From an uncultured Eubacteriales bacterium (GTDB lineage: Bacteria > Bacillota > Clostridia > Lachnospirales > Lachnospiraceae): a stretch of DNA of 5,635 nt. The notes under the pieces are model-generated. The model had not been told where the DNA came from, did not search any database, and saw only the letters and a program-made list of their open reading frames with translations. Shown piece by piece: positions 1 through 5,635 of the stretch (positions are counted from its first letter, which is position 1; each line of letters begins with the position of its first letter). The stretch spans positions 1-5,635 of the forward strand of contig ONVB01000339.1 of NCBI GenBank assembly GCA_900321145.1, written 5' to 3'. A program made the position numbers and the translations under genes.

Positions 1-489
1 CTGTATCTGCTGTGCATAAAGCCAGATCAGCCTACCGCCATCAACCGCGGCGACTTCCTCACCTTCCTGTGTTCGTTCTTCTTTGCGATACACATACTTC
101 TCGTGGAGAACTTCTCGGTAGAGTCCGACGGCACGGTGCTCTCCTGCGTACAGTTCTTTACAAGCGGGATCATATCGGTCATATGCATGTTCATATTCGA
201 GTCGCCGGATATAAGCGCCATACTTTCCGCTTCCCGGCCGCTTCTATACTCCGGGCTGATGAGCTGCGGCGTGGCTTATACCTTGCAGATAATAGGTCAG
301 AAGTACACCGAGGCAACCGTAGCCTCACTCCTGATGTGCATGGAATCGGTATTTGCTGTGATCACCGCCGCGATAATCTTAGGCGAGAAAATGACACCGC
401 GGGAAACCGCAGGCTGCTGCATCATGTTCGCAGCCATCGTGCTCTCACAGCTTTCGGGAGCAAAGAAGAGCCGGACACTAAAAGCATAA
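1..489 (+). CDS. DMT/EamA-family membrane permease, C-terminal half (5' end outside window)
   Basis: The frame is open from base 1 and ends at TAA 487-489, leaving 162 visible residues. The protein is a small-molecule permease of the drug/metabolite transporter superfamily, acting in the cytoplasmic membrane; the substrate cannot be read from sequence. The visible part matches the second EamA repeat. A polar linker and an RGDFL entry (about residues 16-20) are followed by five hydrophobic segments near 17-36, 44-66, 78-98, 105-127 and 135-152. The conserved tail pattern is present: EATVASLLMCMESVFAVI, then a short helix ending in LGEKMTPRE and a last helix. EamA proteins are usually about 290-310 residues, so roughly half is missing to the left. 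A GTG at 103 is an internal codon and not a credible start, since the fold clearly begins earlier. The gene converges on the antiporter gene and ends just before the shared hairpin. Confidence 0.88.
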   Translation: MYLLCIKPDQPTAINRGDFLTFLCSFFFAIHILLVENFSVESDGTVLSCVQFFTSGIISVICMFIFESPDISAILSASRPLLYSGLMSCGVAYTLQIIGQKYTEATVASLLMCMESVFAVITAAIILGEKMTPRETAGCCIMFAAIVLSQLSGAKKSRTLKA

Positions 490-558
490 AAACAGTGCCG
501 CCTTAAACGATAGAGCCTGTGCAGTTTGGCATCTTCGTTTTAAGCGGCACTGTTTTTT
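490..558. terminator. Bidirectional rho-independent terminator between convergent genes
   Basis: The core stem is CAGTGCCGC (493-501) pairing with GCGGCACTG (544-552), flanked by A490-492 against T553-555. It is extended inward by TTAAACGA (503-510) against TCGTTTTAA (535-543), with one bulged T and one bulged C. AGAGCC (512-517) can also pair with GGCATCT (528-534) around a loop of about 10 nt. T553-558 gives the U-tract for the plus-strand permease. The A-run at 488-492 gives a U-tract for the minus-strand antiporter transcript, whose stop codon is at 582-584. Confidence 0.87.
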
Positions 559-581
559 AATTCTGTTTATAATATTCTGTT

Positions 582-2186
582 TTATCCCTCTGCGGGAGCA
601 TTCTTCCCGCTTATTCTCTTGATAAATATAAGCACTGCACCCATAAGCACAAAGCCTACCGGAAGCGAGATCAGGGCACTCTTTGTAAAGCCTGCGACTA
701 TGTAGGTCACAAATGATACCGCCGCAACCGTCATAGCGTAAGGAAGCTGTGTCGATACATGATTGATATGCTCGCACTCCGCTCCTGCCGACGACATGAT
801 GGTCGTATCGGATATGGGCGAACAGTGATCACCGCATACCGCACCTGCCATACAGGCCGAGATGGAGATGATCATAAGGTTGTAATCCGTGTTCTGGAAG
901 CAGTTTACAACTATCGGTATCAGTATACCGAAGGTTCCCCATGACGTACCCGTCGCAAACGAAAGTCCTATCGCTATCAGGAAGATGATGGCCGGAAGGA
1001 ACATCTGAAGTCCCGCTGCCGAGCCCTCTACAACTCCCGCCACATAGGTTGCCGCACCTAAATTGTCGGTCATGGCCTTAAGTGACCACGCGAAGGTAAG
1101 TATGAGTATAGCCGGGACCATCTGCTTGAAGCCCTCCGGCAGACACTCCATGCAGCCGTGGAAGGAGATAACCCCTCTCAGTATGTAATAGATCATAGTC
1201 AGAACAAGCGCAACAGACGATCCGAGCACAAGTCCCACCGAAGCGTCACTGTTCGAGAATGCATCTATAAAGCTTGCTCCGTCAAAGAAGCCACCGGTAT
1301 AGATCATGCCTATGGTACATGCTGTGATAAGAAGTATGATGGGGATGATCATATCTATGACCTTAGCGTGATGATTCACTTCCATACTCTCATCCTCGGC
1401 ACCGACATAATCCTTACCCTTCCAGTAATCATCACTCATGGCCGCTATCTCATACTTTCTCATGGGACCGTAGGATATCCTGAGCGAAACCATAAGGATC
1501 ATCATAAATATGGTAAGCAGAGCATAGAAGTTATACGGGATGGCTTTAAGGAAGAGGCTCATGCCGTCCTCACCCTCCACAAAGCCCGCTACCGCCGCAG
1601 CCCATGAGGAAATGGGAGCTATGATACATACCGGAGCCGCAGTCGCATCTATCAGATACGCAAGCTTCTCCCTGCTTATCTTCTGCTTATCGGTGACAGG
1701 TCTCATAACCGAACCGACCGTGAGGCAGTTGAAATAATCATCTATAAAGATAAGCACACCGAGCAAAACCGTTGAAAGCTGCGCGCCTACACGGCCCTTG
1801 ATGTGAGTGGATGCCCATCGTCCGAAAGCAAGCGAACCACCCGTCTTGTTCATAAGCTGAACCATCATTCCGAGGATCACAAGGAATATAAGTATGCCCA
1901 CATTCCACGAATCGGAAAGGACTGTGATCACTCCGTCCTGAAATACATGATTTAAAGTATCAACCGGTGAGAACCGCGCCCAGAAAAGAGCACCGGTCAC
2001 AATACCCACAAAAAGCGAGCTGTAAACCTCCTTGGTGATAAGCGCAAGCACTATGGCCATCACTGACGGAAGCAACGCCCAAAATGTCTCTGTCACCTCG
2101 ATTTCCTGCACTGTGATAAAGTACCACGACACCACATAGAATGCCGCAAGCACAACGCCCGCGATCACGATCTTCCTGTTCTTCAT
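582..2186 (-). CDS. Na+/H+ antiporter, NhaC family
   Basis: Predicted 534-residue integral membrane antiporter of the NhaC family (Pfam Na_H_antiporter type). Members exchange sodium, or in some cases organic anions or amines, against protons or sodium across the cytoplasmic membrane. About a dozen hydrophobic segments span the length. Family signatures are IDDYFN (148-153), DATAAPVCIIAPISSW (180-195), TGTSWGTF (412-419) and the hallmark GDHCSPISDTT (452-462). A charged cytoplasmic-type loop lies at about 238-276. Length is normal for the family. I chose ATG at 2186 over the longer frame opening with TTG at 2228: AAAAGGAG at 2205-2198 lies 11 nt upstream of the ATG, and the 14 extra residues are a lysine-rich translation of that ribosome binding site. 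It begins 25 bp after the stop of the GGDEF/EAL gene and is probably co-transcribed with it. Exact substrate is uncertain: MleN-like malate/lactate or other exchangers share this fold. Confidence 0.9.
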   Translation of the reverse strand: MKNRKIVIAGVVLAAFYVVSWYFITVQEIEVTETFWALLPSVMAIVLALITKEVYSSLFVGIVTGALFWARFSPVDTLNHVFQDGVITVLSDSWNVGILIFLVILGMMVQLMNKTGGSLAFGRWASTHIKGRVGAQLSTVLLGVLIFIDDYFNCLTVGSVMRPVTDKQKISREKLAYLIDATAAPVCIIAPISSWAAAVAGFVEGEDGMSLFLKAIPYNFYALLTIFMMILMVSLRISYGPMRKYEIAAMSDDYWKGKDYVGAEDESMEVNHHAKVIDMIIPIILLITACTIGMIYTGGFFDGASFIDAFSNSDASVGLVLGSSVALVLTMIYYILRGVISFHGCMECLPEGFKQMVPAILILTFAWSLKAMTDNLGAATYVAGVVEGSAAGLQMFLPAIIFLIAIGLSFATGTSWGTFGILIPIVVNCFQNTDYNLMIISISACMAGAVCGDHCSPISDTTIMSSAGAECEHINHVSTQLPYAMTVAAVSFVTYIVAGFTKSALISLPVGFVLMGAVLIFIKRISGKNAPAEG

Positions 2187-2197
2187 TTCTTTGCTAA

Positions 2198-2205
2198 CTC
2201 CTTTT
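2198..2205 (-). promoter_or_regulatory. Ribosome binding site deciding the antiporter start
   Basis: The minus strand reads AAAAGGAG here, followed by an 11-nt spacer and ATG at 2186. It sits inside the TTG-initiated extension (2228-2187), which argues that the extension is not translated as part of the protein. It falls in the short gap after the upstream gene's stop codon at 2212-2214. Confidence 0.75.
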
Positions 2206-2211
2206 TTTCTT

Positions 2212-3948
2212 TTATTCTCCCAAAACAAGCTTACCTGCTTCCTCGGGTGGCAGCGGACGTCCCCATATAAATCCCTGTATATAGTCGCATCCTATAGCCT
2301 TCAAAGTGTTGAGCTGCTCCCCTTCCTCGACACCCTCGGATATAACCTCAAAACCGAGTATATGCCCTAATGATATGATTGCCTCCACATACTGCTTTGA
2401 AGACTCGCTTGAGTTCATCTTGTCAATAAACGACTTATCTATCTTAAGCAGATTCGCCGGAAAGCTGGTAAGATAACTCAGCGAAGAGTATCCGGTACCG
2501 AAATCGTCTATAGCGATCTTGACGCCGATTGTCTTAAGCTCATCTATATACTGAAGCGCTTTCTCAACAGAATCTATCATAACAGACTCGGTGATCTCTA
2601 TCTCGATCTGCTCAGCCGGAATACCGCTGTTCTTGACCAGGTTTTTTATCTCATCAAGAAAATCACTCTTCATAAGATGCCTTACCGATACATTTAAACT
2701 GAGCGTGATATCCGCTCCCGTTCTGCTTATCAGCTCACCGACAAAACCTGTAGCTTTCCTGAAAACCGCGCTGTCTATCTTGTCAACAAGTCCCACTTTC
2801 TCGGCAACAGGAATAAACTCTCCCGGACTTATGATACTTCCGTCCGCATCCTTCATACGGGCCAATGCCTCAAACCCGCGCAGCTTACGGTTCATATCAT
2901 ATTGCGGCTGAAGATTAAAGAATACGGTATCATTTTCCAGTGCCGATCTGATCTTGGATTCGACCTCAAGAATTCTCTCTTCCCTGATTATATCCTTGGA
3001 AAACCGAAGTATATGATTGCTGCTTGAGGCTTTCTTTATCTCCCTCATCGCCTCATTTGCATAAAGCATAACGGTCTGCACGTCATTATTATCCTTGGGA
3101 TACTCAGCATATCCGAAGCTTGCCGATATGTAAAAATCATACCCGTCTATGGACAGCTTTTTGGAAATGGCCGACTCATACATCCTTATGGTATTCAGCA
3201 CATCCTCATCCGAATCAAAATCCCGTATGACAAGCGCAAATTCATCTCCGTTCAATCTTATGACAAAGTCCCTTGTGCCCGAAGCACCTGTCTCCGCTAT
3301 CTCTCTCCACAGCGAAGCAACCTTCTTAAGAACCTTATTTCCCATCTCAAATCCCATGGTCTCATTGATACTCTTGAAGCCGTTCAAATCTATCGATGCC
3401 GTCACAAACTTCTCACCGCTTTTTTCTATCTCATCCACAAGTCTCGCACACGCATACCAGTTAGGCAGCCCGGTCAGGATATCCGTAAGCGCCTGTTTCC
3501 TGAGCTTCTCCTGTATCCTCTCTATCTTGACATTGTTGACAAATACCACCGTGATCGCGACTATGGCCAACAGATTTCCGAAGACTCCCGGGATACTGTT
3601 CATATTATGCTTCATTATGATCCCGATCATGACCATGGGAATATTCATGACTATAACCACCAGCGAAGTGATAAAGCCGAGTTTTCCGCAGTAAACCGTA
3701 AGCAGGATAACGCAGATATTAGACAGCGAAGAAAAAACGCCCGCAAATAAAAAGACCGGAATATGTTGCCCGCCCATGCTTATGGTCGCATCCGATCCCG
3801 CACTTCTGCTCACAATAAAGGTAGCTATAAAGTATAACGCCAGCAACACAAAATAAACGCTCAAAGGCGCCCGACTTTTAGCCGATAGATTGTTTAATGT
3901 CTGCTGGAGTATCCTCTCTTCTCTGTGATTATCAATTCCTTTTGCCAT
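2212..3948 (-). CDS. Membrane-anchored GGDEF/EAL protein, probable c-di-GMP phosphodiesterase with degenerate GGDEF
   Basis: Predicted 578 residues from ATG 3948. Four hydrophobic segments near 28-48, 63-86, 88-112 and 121-138 form a membrane sensor-like region, then a short charged linker (139-153), a GGDEF domain (about 154-315) and an EAL domain (about 325-572). The signature loop reads NGDEF (233-237), with Asn for the first Gly. The stretch after DLNGFK (187-192) has Glu, Phe and Asn where INDxxGHxxGD is usual. The RxxD inhibitory site is absent (Gly at 224, Asp at 227). The EAL domain keeps its key features: EAL 360-362, N419, E451 and E454 of EIEITES, DDFGTGYSS 481-489, KIDK 502-505, EGVE 538-541 and QG 558-559. 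Cyclic-di-GMP hydrolysis to pGpG is therefore likely, with the GGDEF domain weak, inactive or GTP-sensing. ATG 3948 is preferred to TTG 4023, because the 25-residue extension covers a promoter. The NhaC-family gene follows directly. Confidence 0.92.
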   Translation of the reverse strand: MAKGIDNHREERILQQTLNNLSAKSRAPLSVYFVLLALYFIATFIVSRSAGSDATISMGGQHIPVFLFAGVFSSLSNICVILLTVYCGKLGFITSLVVIVMNIPMVMIGIIMKHNMNSIPGVFGNLLAIVAITVVFVNNVKIERIQEKLRKQALTDILTGLPNWYACARLVDEIEKSGEKFVTASIDLNGFKSINETMGFEMGNKVLKKVASLWREIAETGASGTRDFVIRLNGDEFALVIRDFDSDEDVLNTIRMYESAISKKLSIDGYDFYISASFGYAEYPKDNNDVQTVMLYANEAMREIKKASSSNHILRFSKDIIREERILEVESKIRSALENDTVFFNLQPQYDMNRKLRGFEALARMKDADGSIISPGEFIPVAEKVGLVDKIDSAVFRKATGFVGELISRTGADITLSLNVSVRHLMKSDFLDEIKNLVKNSGIPAEQIEIEITESVMIDSVEKALQYIDELKTIGVKIAIDDFGTGYSSLSYLTSFPANLLKIDKSFIDKMNSSESSKQYVEAIISLGHILGFEVISEGVEEGEQLNTLKAIGCDYIQGFIWGRPLPPEEAGKLVLGE

Positions 3949-3952
3949 AGGT

Positions 3953-3965
3953 CTCCGAATCCTTT
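3953..3965 (-). promoter_or_regulatory. Ribosome binding region of the GGDEF/EAL gene
   Basis: On the minus strand, AAAGGA (3965-3960) lies 11 nt and GGAG (3956-3953) lies 4 nt upstream of ATG 3948. Either could pair with 16S rRNA. The spacing of neither is ideal, so which one is used is uncertain, but both support the 3948 start over TTG 4023. Confidence 0.5.
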
Positions 3966-3989
3966 CGGTATTAGAATGATATGATATAT

Positions 3990-4018
3990 ATTTTACTTCA
4001 AAAGCAAAAAATAAGCAA
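3990..4018 (-). promoter_or_regulatory. Sigma-A-like promoter for the GGDEF/EAL and antiporter genes
   Basis: The minus strand shows TTGCTT (4018-4013) as -35, a 17-nt spacer (4012-3996) and TAAAAT (3995-3990) as -10, followed by AT-rich sequence. Transcription would start near 3983, giving a leader of about 35 nt before ATG 3948. That is too short for a c-di-GMP riboswitch. The promoter starts only 14 bp beyond the dehydrogenase stop codon. No clear terminator lies between, so read-through from the upstream pair may add to expression. Confidence 0.6.
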
Positions 4019-4032
4019 GGCAAACAATTCCC

Positions 4033-5091
4033 CTATCTCTTTTTGGGAACCCCCATCACCTTAACATAGTCCTCGCTCTTATCACGCATGATCAGCATGC
4101 CCTTCTCAAGCTCGTCGAGCGGAAGTCTGTGTGAGATGAGCTTTGCCGGGGATATACTTCCTGACGCAAGTTTATCCACCACATAATGCCAGTCATCGTT
4201 ATCATCGTGGGTAAATGACGAATTCCATGTGCCGGTTATCCTAAGCTGGTTTCTTAAAATCTTCCAGTAAACTGCTTTATCAAGCTTCATATCCGAGTAG
4301 GGATTACCCACGAACACGATCTCGCCCGCAGGCGCTGTGTTGTCGACCACATCGGAAACCGTCTCATTTTTTCCTATGCACTCAAAGAACACATCCATCC
4401 CGGCGCCATTGGTTTTCATAGTGATCCACTCGCTTACATCCGCATTCCTGCTGTCAAGAAAATGCTCCTCGTCTATCGAAAGCATCAAAGCGTTCTTTCT
4501 CTGGAAATCCTTATTGCCGATCACATAGAGGTCCTCAACTCCCGCTTCCTTGAGGAACATGGTCAGCAAAAGCCCTATGGTTCCAAGTCCGTACACACAT
4601 ACCTTCTTTTTATCAAAGCCTCCGCTTACCCTTCGCATGCAGTGAACGGCAACCGCCATGGGTTCAAGCATGGCTGCTTCCTCGTACTCTACGCCTTCAG
4701 GGAGCATAAGCAGATTCTGCTCAGGCACAGCAACATATTCCGCGAAGCCTCCGTCACAGCGGGAGCCGAGATAACTGTAATGCCTGCACATCTCGTAAAG
4801 CTTGCTCTTGCATGGTCCGCACTCTCCGCAAGGGATGAGAGGGAATATCCCAACCGGCTTATCAAGCCACTTTTTATCCACGCCTTCGGTTATGTCCACA
4901 ACCTTTCCGGAGAATTCATGCCCCGGAATAAGCGGATGAACATGCGCACCCGTCTGATAGATACGCGGAATATCCGAACCACAGATTCCACAGGCCATAA
5001 CCTTCACCAGAACCCAGCCCGGCTTAAGACCCGGCTTTTCTACATCCTCATATCTTATATCACCTATTCCATGCAATACATGCGCTTTCAT
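4033..5091 (-). CDS. Zinc-dependent medium-chain alcohol dehydrogenase, galactitol-1-phosphate 5-dehydrogenase-like
   Basis: This 352-residue cytoplasmic MDR-superfamily oxidoreductase is predicted to oxidise a polyol or polyol phosphate, or reduce the matching ketose, with NAD(P). Catalytic zinc ligands are C37 (in CGICGSD), H58-E59 (GHEF) and E143 (LEP). The structural zinc site is complete: C88, C91, C94 and C102. The Rossmann glycine motif GLGTIG is at 168-173. CGSDIPRIYQTGAH followed by PGHEFSG, and GSRCDGGFAEY, closely resemble what I recall of E. coli GatD, whose substrate is galactitol 1-phosphate. Length is normal. ATG 5091 has AGGAGG 8 nt upstream. The gene starts 12 bp after the transferase-like gene, so they are almost certainly co-transcribed. 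No PTS genes are visible, and the partner resembles a polyol-phosphate transferase, so a TarJ-like role supplying a polyol phosphate for a surface polymer is an alternative. Family is secure; substrate is not. Confidence 0.9.
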   Translation of the reverse strand: MKAHVLHGIGDIRYEDVEKPGLKPGWVLVKVMACGICGSDIPRIYQTGAHVHPLIPGHEFSGKVVDITEGVDKKWLDKPVGIFPLIPCGECGPCKSKLYEMCRHYSYLGSRCDGGFAEYVAVPEQNLLMLPEGVEYEEAAMLEPMAVAVHCMRRVSGGFDKKKVCVYGLGTIGLLLTMFLKEAGVEDLYVIGNKDFQRKNALMLSIDEEHFLDSRNADVSEWITMKTNGAGMDVFFECIGKNETVSDVVDNTAPAGEIVFVGNPYSDMKLDKAVYWKILRNQLRITGTWNSSFTHDDNDDWHYVVDKLASGSISPAKLISHRLPLDELEKGMLIMRDKSEDYVKVMGVPKKR

Positions 5092-5099
5092 TCAGAACC

Positions 5100-5105
5100 C
5101 CTCCT
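5100..5105 (-). promoter_or_regulatory. Shine-Dalgarno of the dehydrogenase overlapping the upstream stop codon
   Basis: The minus strand reads AGGAGG at 5105-5100, 8 nt before ATG 5091. The TAG stop of the upstream gene (5106-5104) shares its last two bases with this site. A ribosome terminating there would sit on the next gene's binding site, an arrangement that favours translational coupling. Confidence 0.8.
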
Positions 5106-5635
5106 ATACCCCGTAATCCGCCACCATAACCGGCTTCTTTCTTTCAACAAACAGCGGTACACACGGTGATGCGCTTCCGTAGTAAGCATCACAGCTGTCT
5201 GCTATCTCTTTAAATCCTTTGGAAGCCTGACACCAGATTATGCTTCCGTTAGCCGCTTGGACGAATTCGTTAATCATTTTGTCTAACTCATCAGTCAATT
5301 CGCTATCGACTGCTTTCCACAGCTTTTCATCTGTCGGGAAGAATGCAATCACCGTCTCTATTTTATCACTTTCCTCAAAAAAAATCATTAGTCTTTCTTT
5401 TATCTTATCTATAATTATGTCCTTCTTCTCCGTAAGTTCATTCAGGCCTATCACGTACAACAATCTCTTCTTATCGCCGACACGCAAACAATCATTTGAA
5501 TCGTCCCCGAACATCTCCGGTTCAACCGCTATTTTTTCTTCCCAGGCTCTCCTTGTCTCTTCGCCTGCGAAAGCACTGAGCTTATCAACATACATATTCT
5601 TCATGCTCTCTGACCAGAGTAAAACCTTATCGGCA
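5104..5635 (-). CDS. Divergent CDP-glycerol glycerophosphotransferase-like protein, C-terminal part (5' end outside window)
   Basis: The frame stays open to the window edge, giving 176 visible residues ending at TAG 5106-5104. ATG at 5604 is in frame but probably internal, because the residues before it (DKVLLWSES) continue the family pattern. From memory, that stretch plus YVDKLSAFAGEETRRAWEEKI (about 15-35), the central alpha/beta block, SCDAYYGSASP (147-157) and the final KKPVMVADYGV resemble the C-terminal half of a glycerophosphotransferase-like, GT-B-type family found in Lachnospiraceae. There the usual motifs are SDAYYGD-SS and GKPVMI. Such proteins transfer polyol phosphates or sugars onto surface polymers. 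This copy departs from the pattern: AFFPTDEKLW (97-106) stands where RPHP-type residues are expected, and CDAYYGSASP lacks the usual Asp and paired Ser. Activity is therefore doubtful. The family assignment is tentative; the reading frame is secure. The next gene is the polyol dehydrogenase. Confidence 0.72.
   Translation of the reverse strand, partial: ADKVLLWSESMKNMYVDKLSAFAGEETRRAWEEKIAVEPEMFGDDSNDCLRVGDKKRLLYVIGLNELTEKKDIIIDKIKERLMIFFEESDKIETVIAFFPTDEKLWKAVDSELTDELDKMINEFVQAANGSIIWCQASKGFKEIADSCDAYYGSASPCVPLFVERKKPVMVADYGV

Noticed and set aside
12..506. 164-codon open frame on + in another frame over the permease
   Set aside because: It overlaps the EamA permease, which has clear membrane helices and family motifs; the alternative translation is rich in Arg/His and has no recognisable domain, and it runs into the terminator stem.
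478..777. 99-codon open frame on - over the terminator and the antiporter 3' end
   Set aside because: Out of frame with the antiporter and reads through the terminator hairpin; Cys/Arg-rich product without a family pattern.
1158..1607. 149-codon open frame on + within the antiporter gene
   Set aside because: Antisense to the NhaC-family gene, whose hallmark motifs lie on the minus strand; the His/Arg/Tyr-rich product resembles no family.
3149..3694. 181-codon open frame on + opposite the GGDEF region
   Set aside because: Antisense shadow of the GGDEF/EAL gene; its hydrophobic, Ser-rich translation reflects reverse-complement codons, and the minus-strand protein carries all the domain motifs.
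3949..4032. Possible c-di-GMP riboswitch upstream of the GGDEF/EAL gene
   Set aside because: The gap is only 84 bp and most of it is taken by the promoter; the predicted leader of about 35 nt cannot hold a GEMM aptamer, and no matching paired elements are seen.
3996..4045. Possible terminator after the dehydrogenase gene
   Set aside because: There is a T-rich stretch downstream of the TAG, but no GC-rich stem of useful length precedes it, so I do not call a terminator.
4462..5169. 235-codon open frame on + opposite the dehydrogenase and transferase-like genes
   Set aside because: It is antisense to two well-supported genes and spans their junction. Its translation has no recognisable motif; long antisense frames are expected from the codon bias here.

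Overview
The window looks like ordinary chromosome of a Clostridia-type Firmicute, most likely a Lachnospiraceae relative (Butyrivibrio/Roseburia-like). This is inferred from moderate GC, frequent ATA isoleucine codons, strong AGGAGG-type ribosome binding sites and the protein families present. No RNA gene, CRISPR array, insertion sequence or other mobile element is visible.

Layout. Bases 1-489 (+) carry the C-terminal half of a DMT/EamA-family permease whose start lies off the left edge. It converges on a leftward block of four genes. A long imperfect hairpin at about 490-558, with T-runs usable on both strands, separates the two as a bidirectional terminator. Read in their own direction (right to left), the minus-strand genes are: the C-terminal part of a divergent protein resembling CDP-glycerol glycerophosphotransferases (5104-5635, cut by the right edge); a zinc-dependent medium-chain polyol(-phosphate) dehydrogenase closest to GatD (4033-5091); a four-helix membrane protein with a degenerate GGDEF domain and an intact EAL domain (2212-3948); and an NhaC-family Na+/H+ antiporter (582-2186).

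How they may work together. The transferase-like gene and the dehydrogenase are tightly coupled, since the stop codon of the first lies against the Shine-Dalgarno of the second. This suggests a polyol-phosphate or surface-polymer task. An 84-bp gap follows, containing a good sigma-A-like promoter (TTGCTT-17 bp-TAAAAT). It probably drives a two-gene unit in which a c-di-GMP phosphodiesterase-like protein is co-transcribed with a sodium/proton antiporter.

The start codons proposed here for the EAL protein (3948) and the antiporter (2186) are shorter than the longest open frames, because both extensions begin with TTG and run through promoter or ribosome-binding sequence. No convincing new system was found. 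The points most worth following are the c-di-GMP/antiporter pairing, the degenerate GGDEF domain, and the divergent transferase-like protein beside the polyol dehydrogenase.
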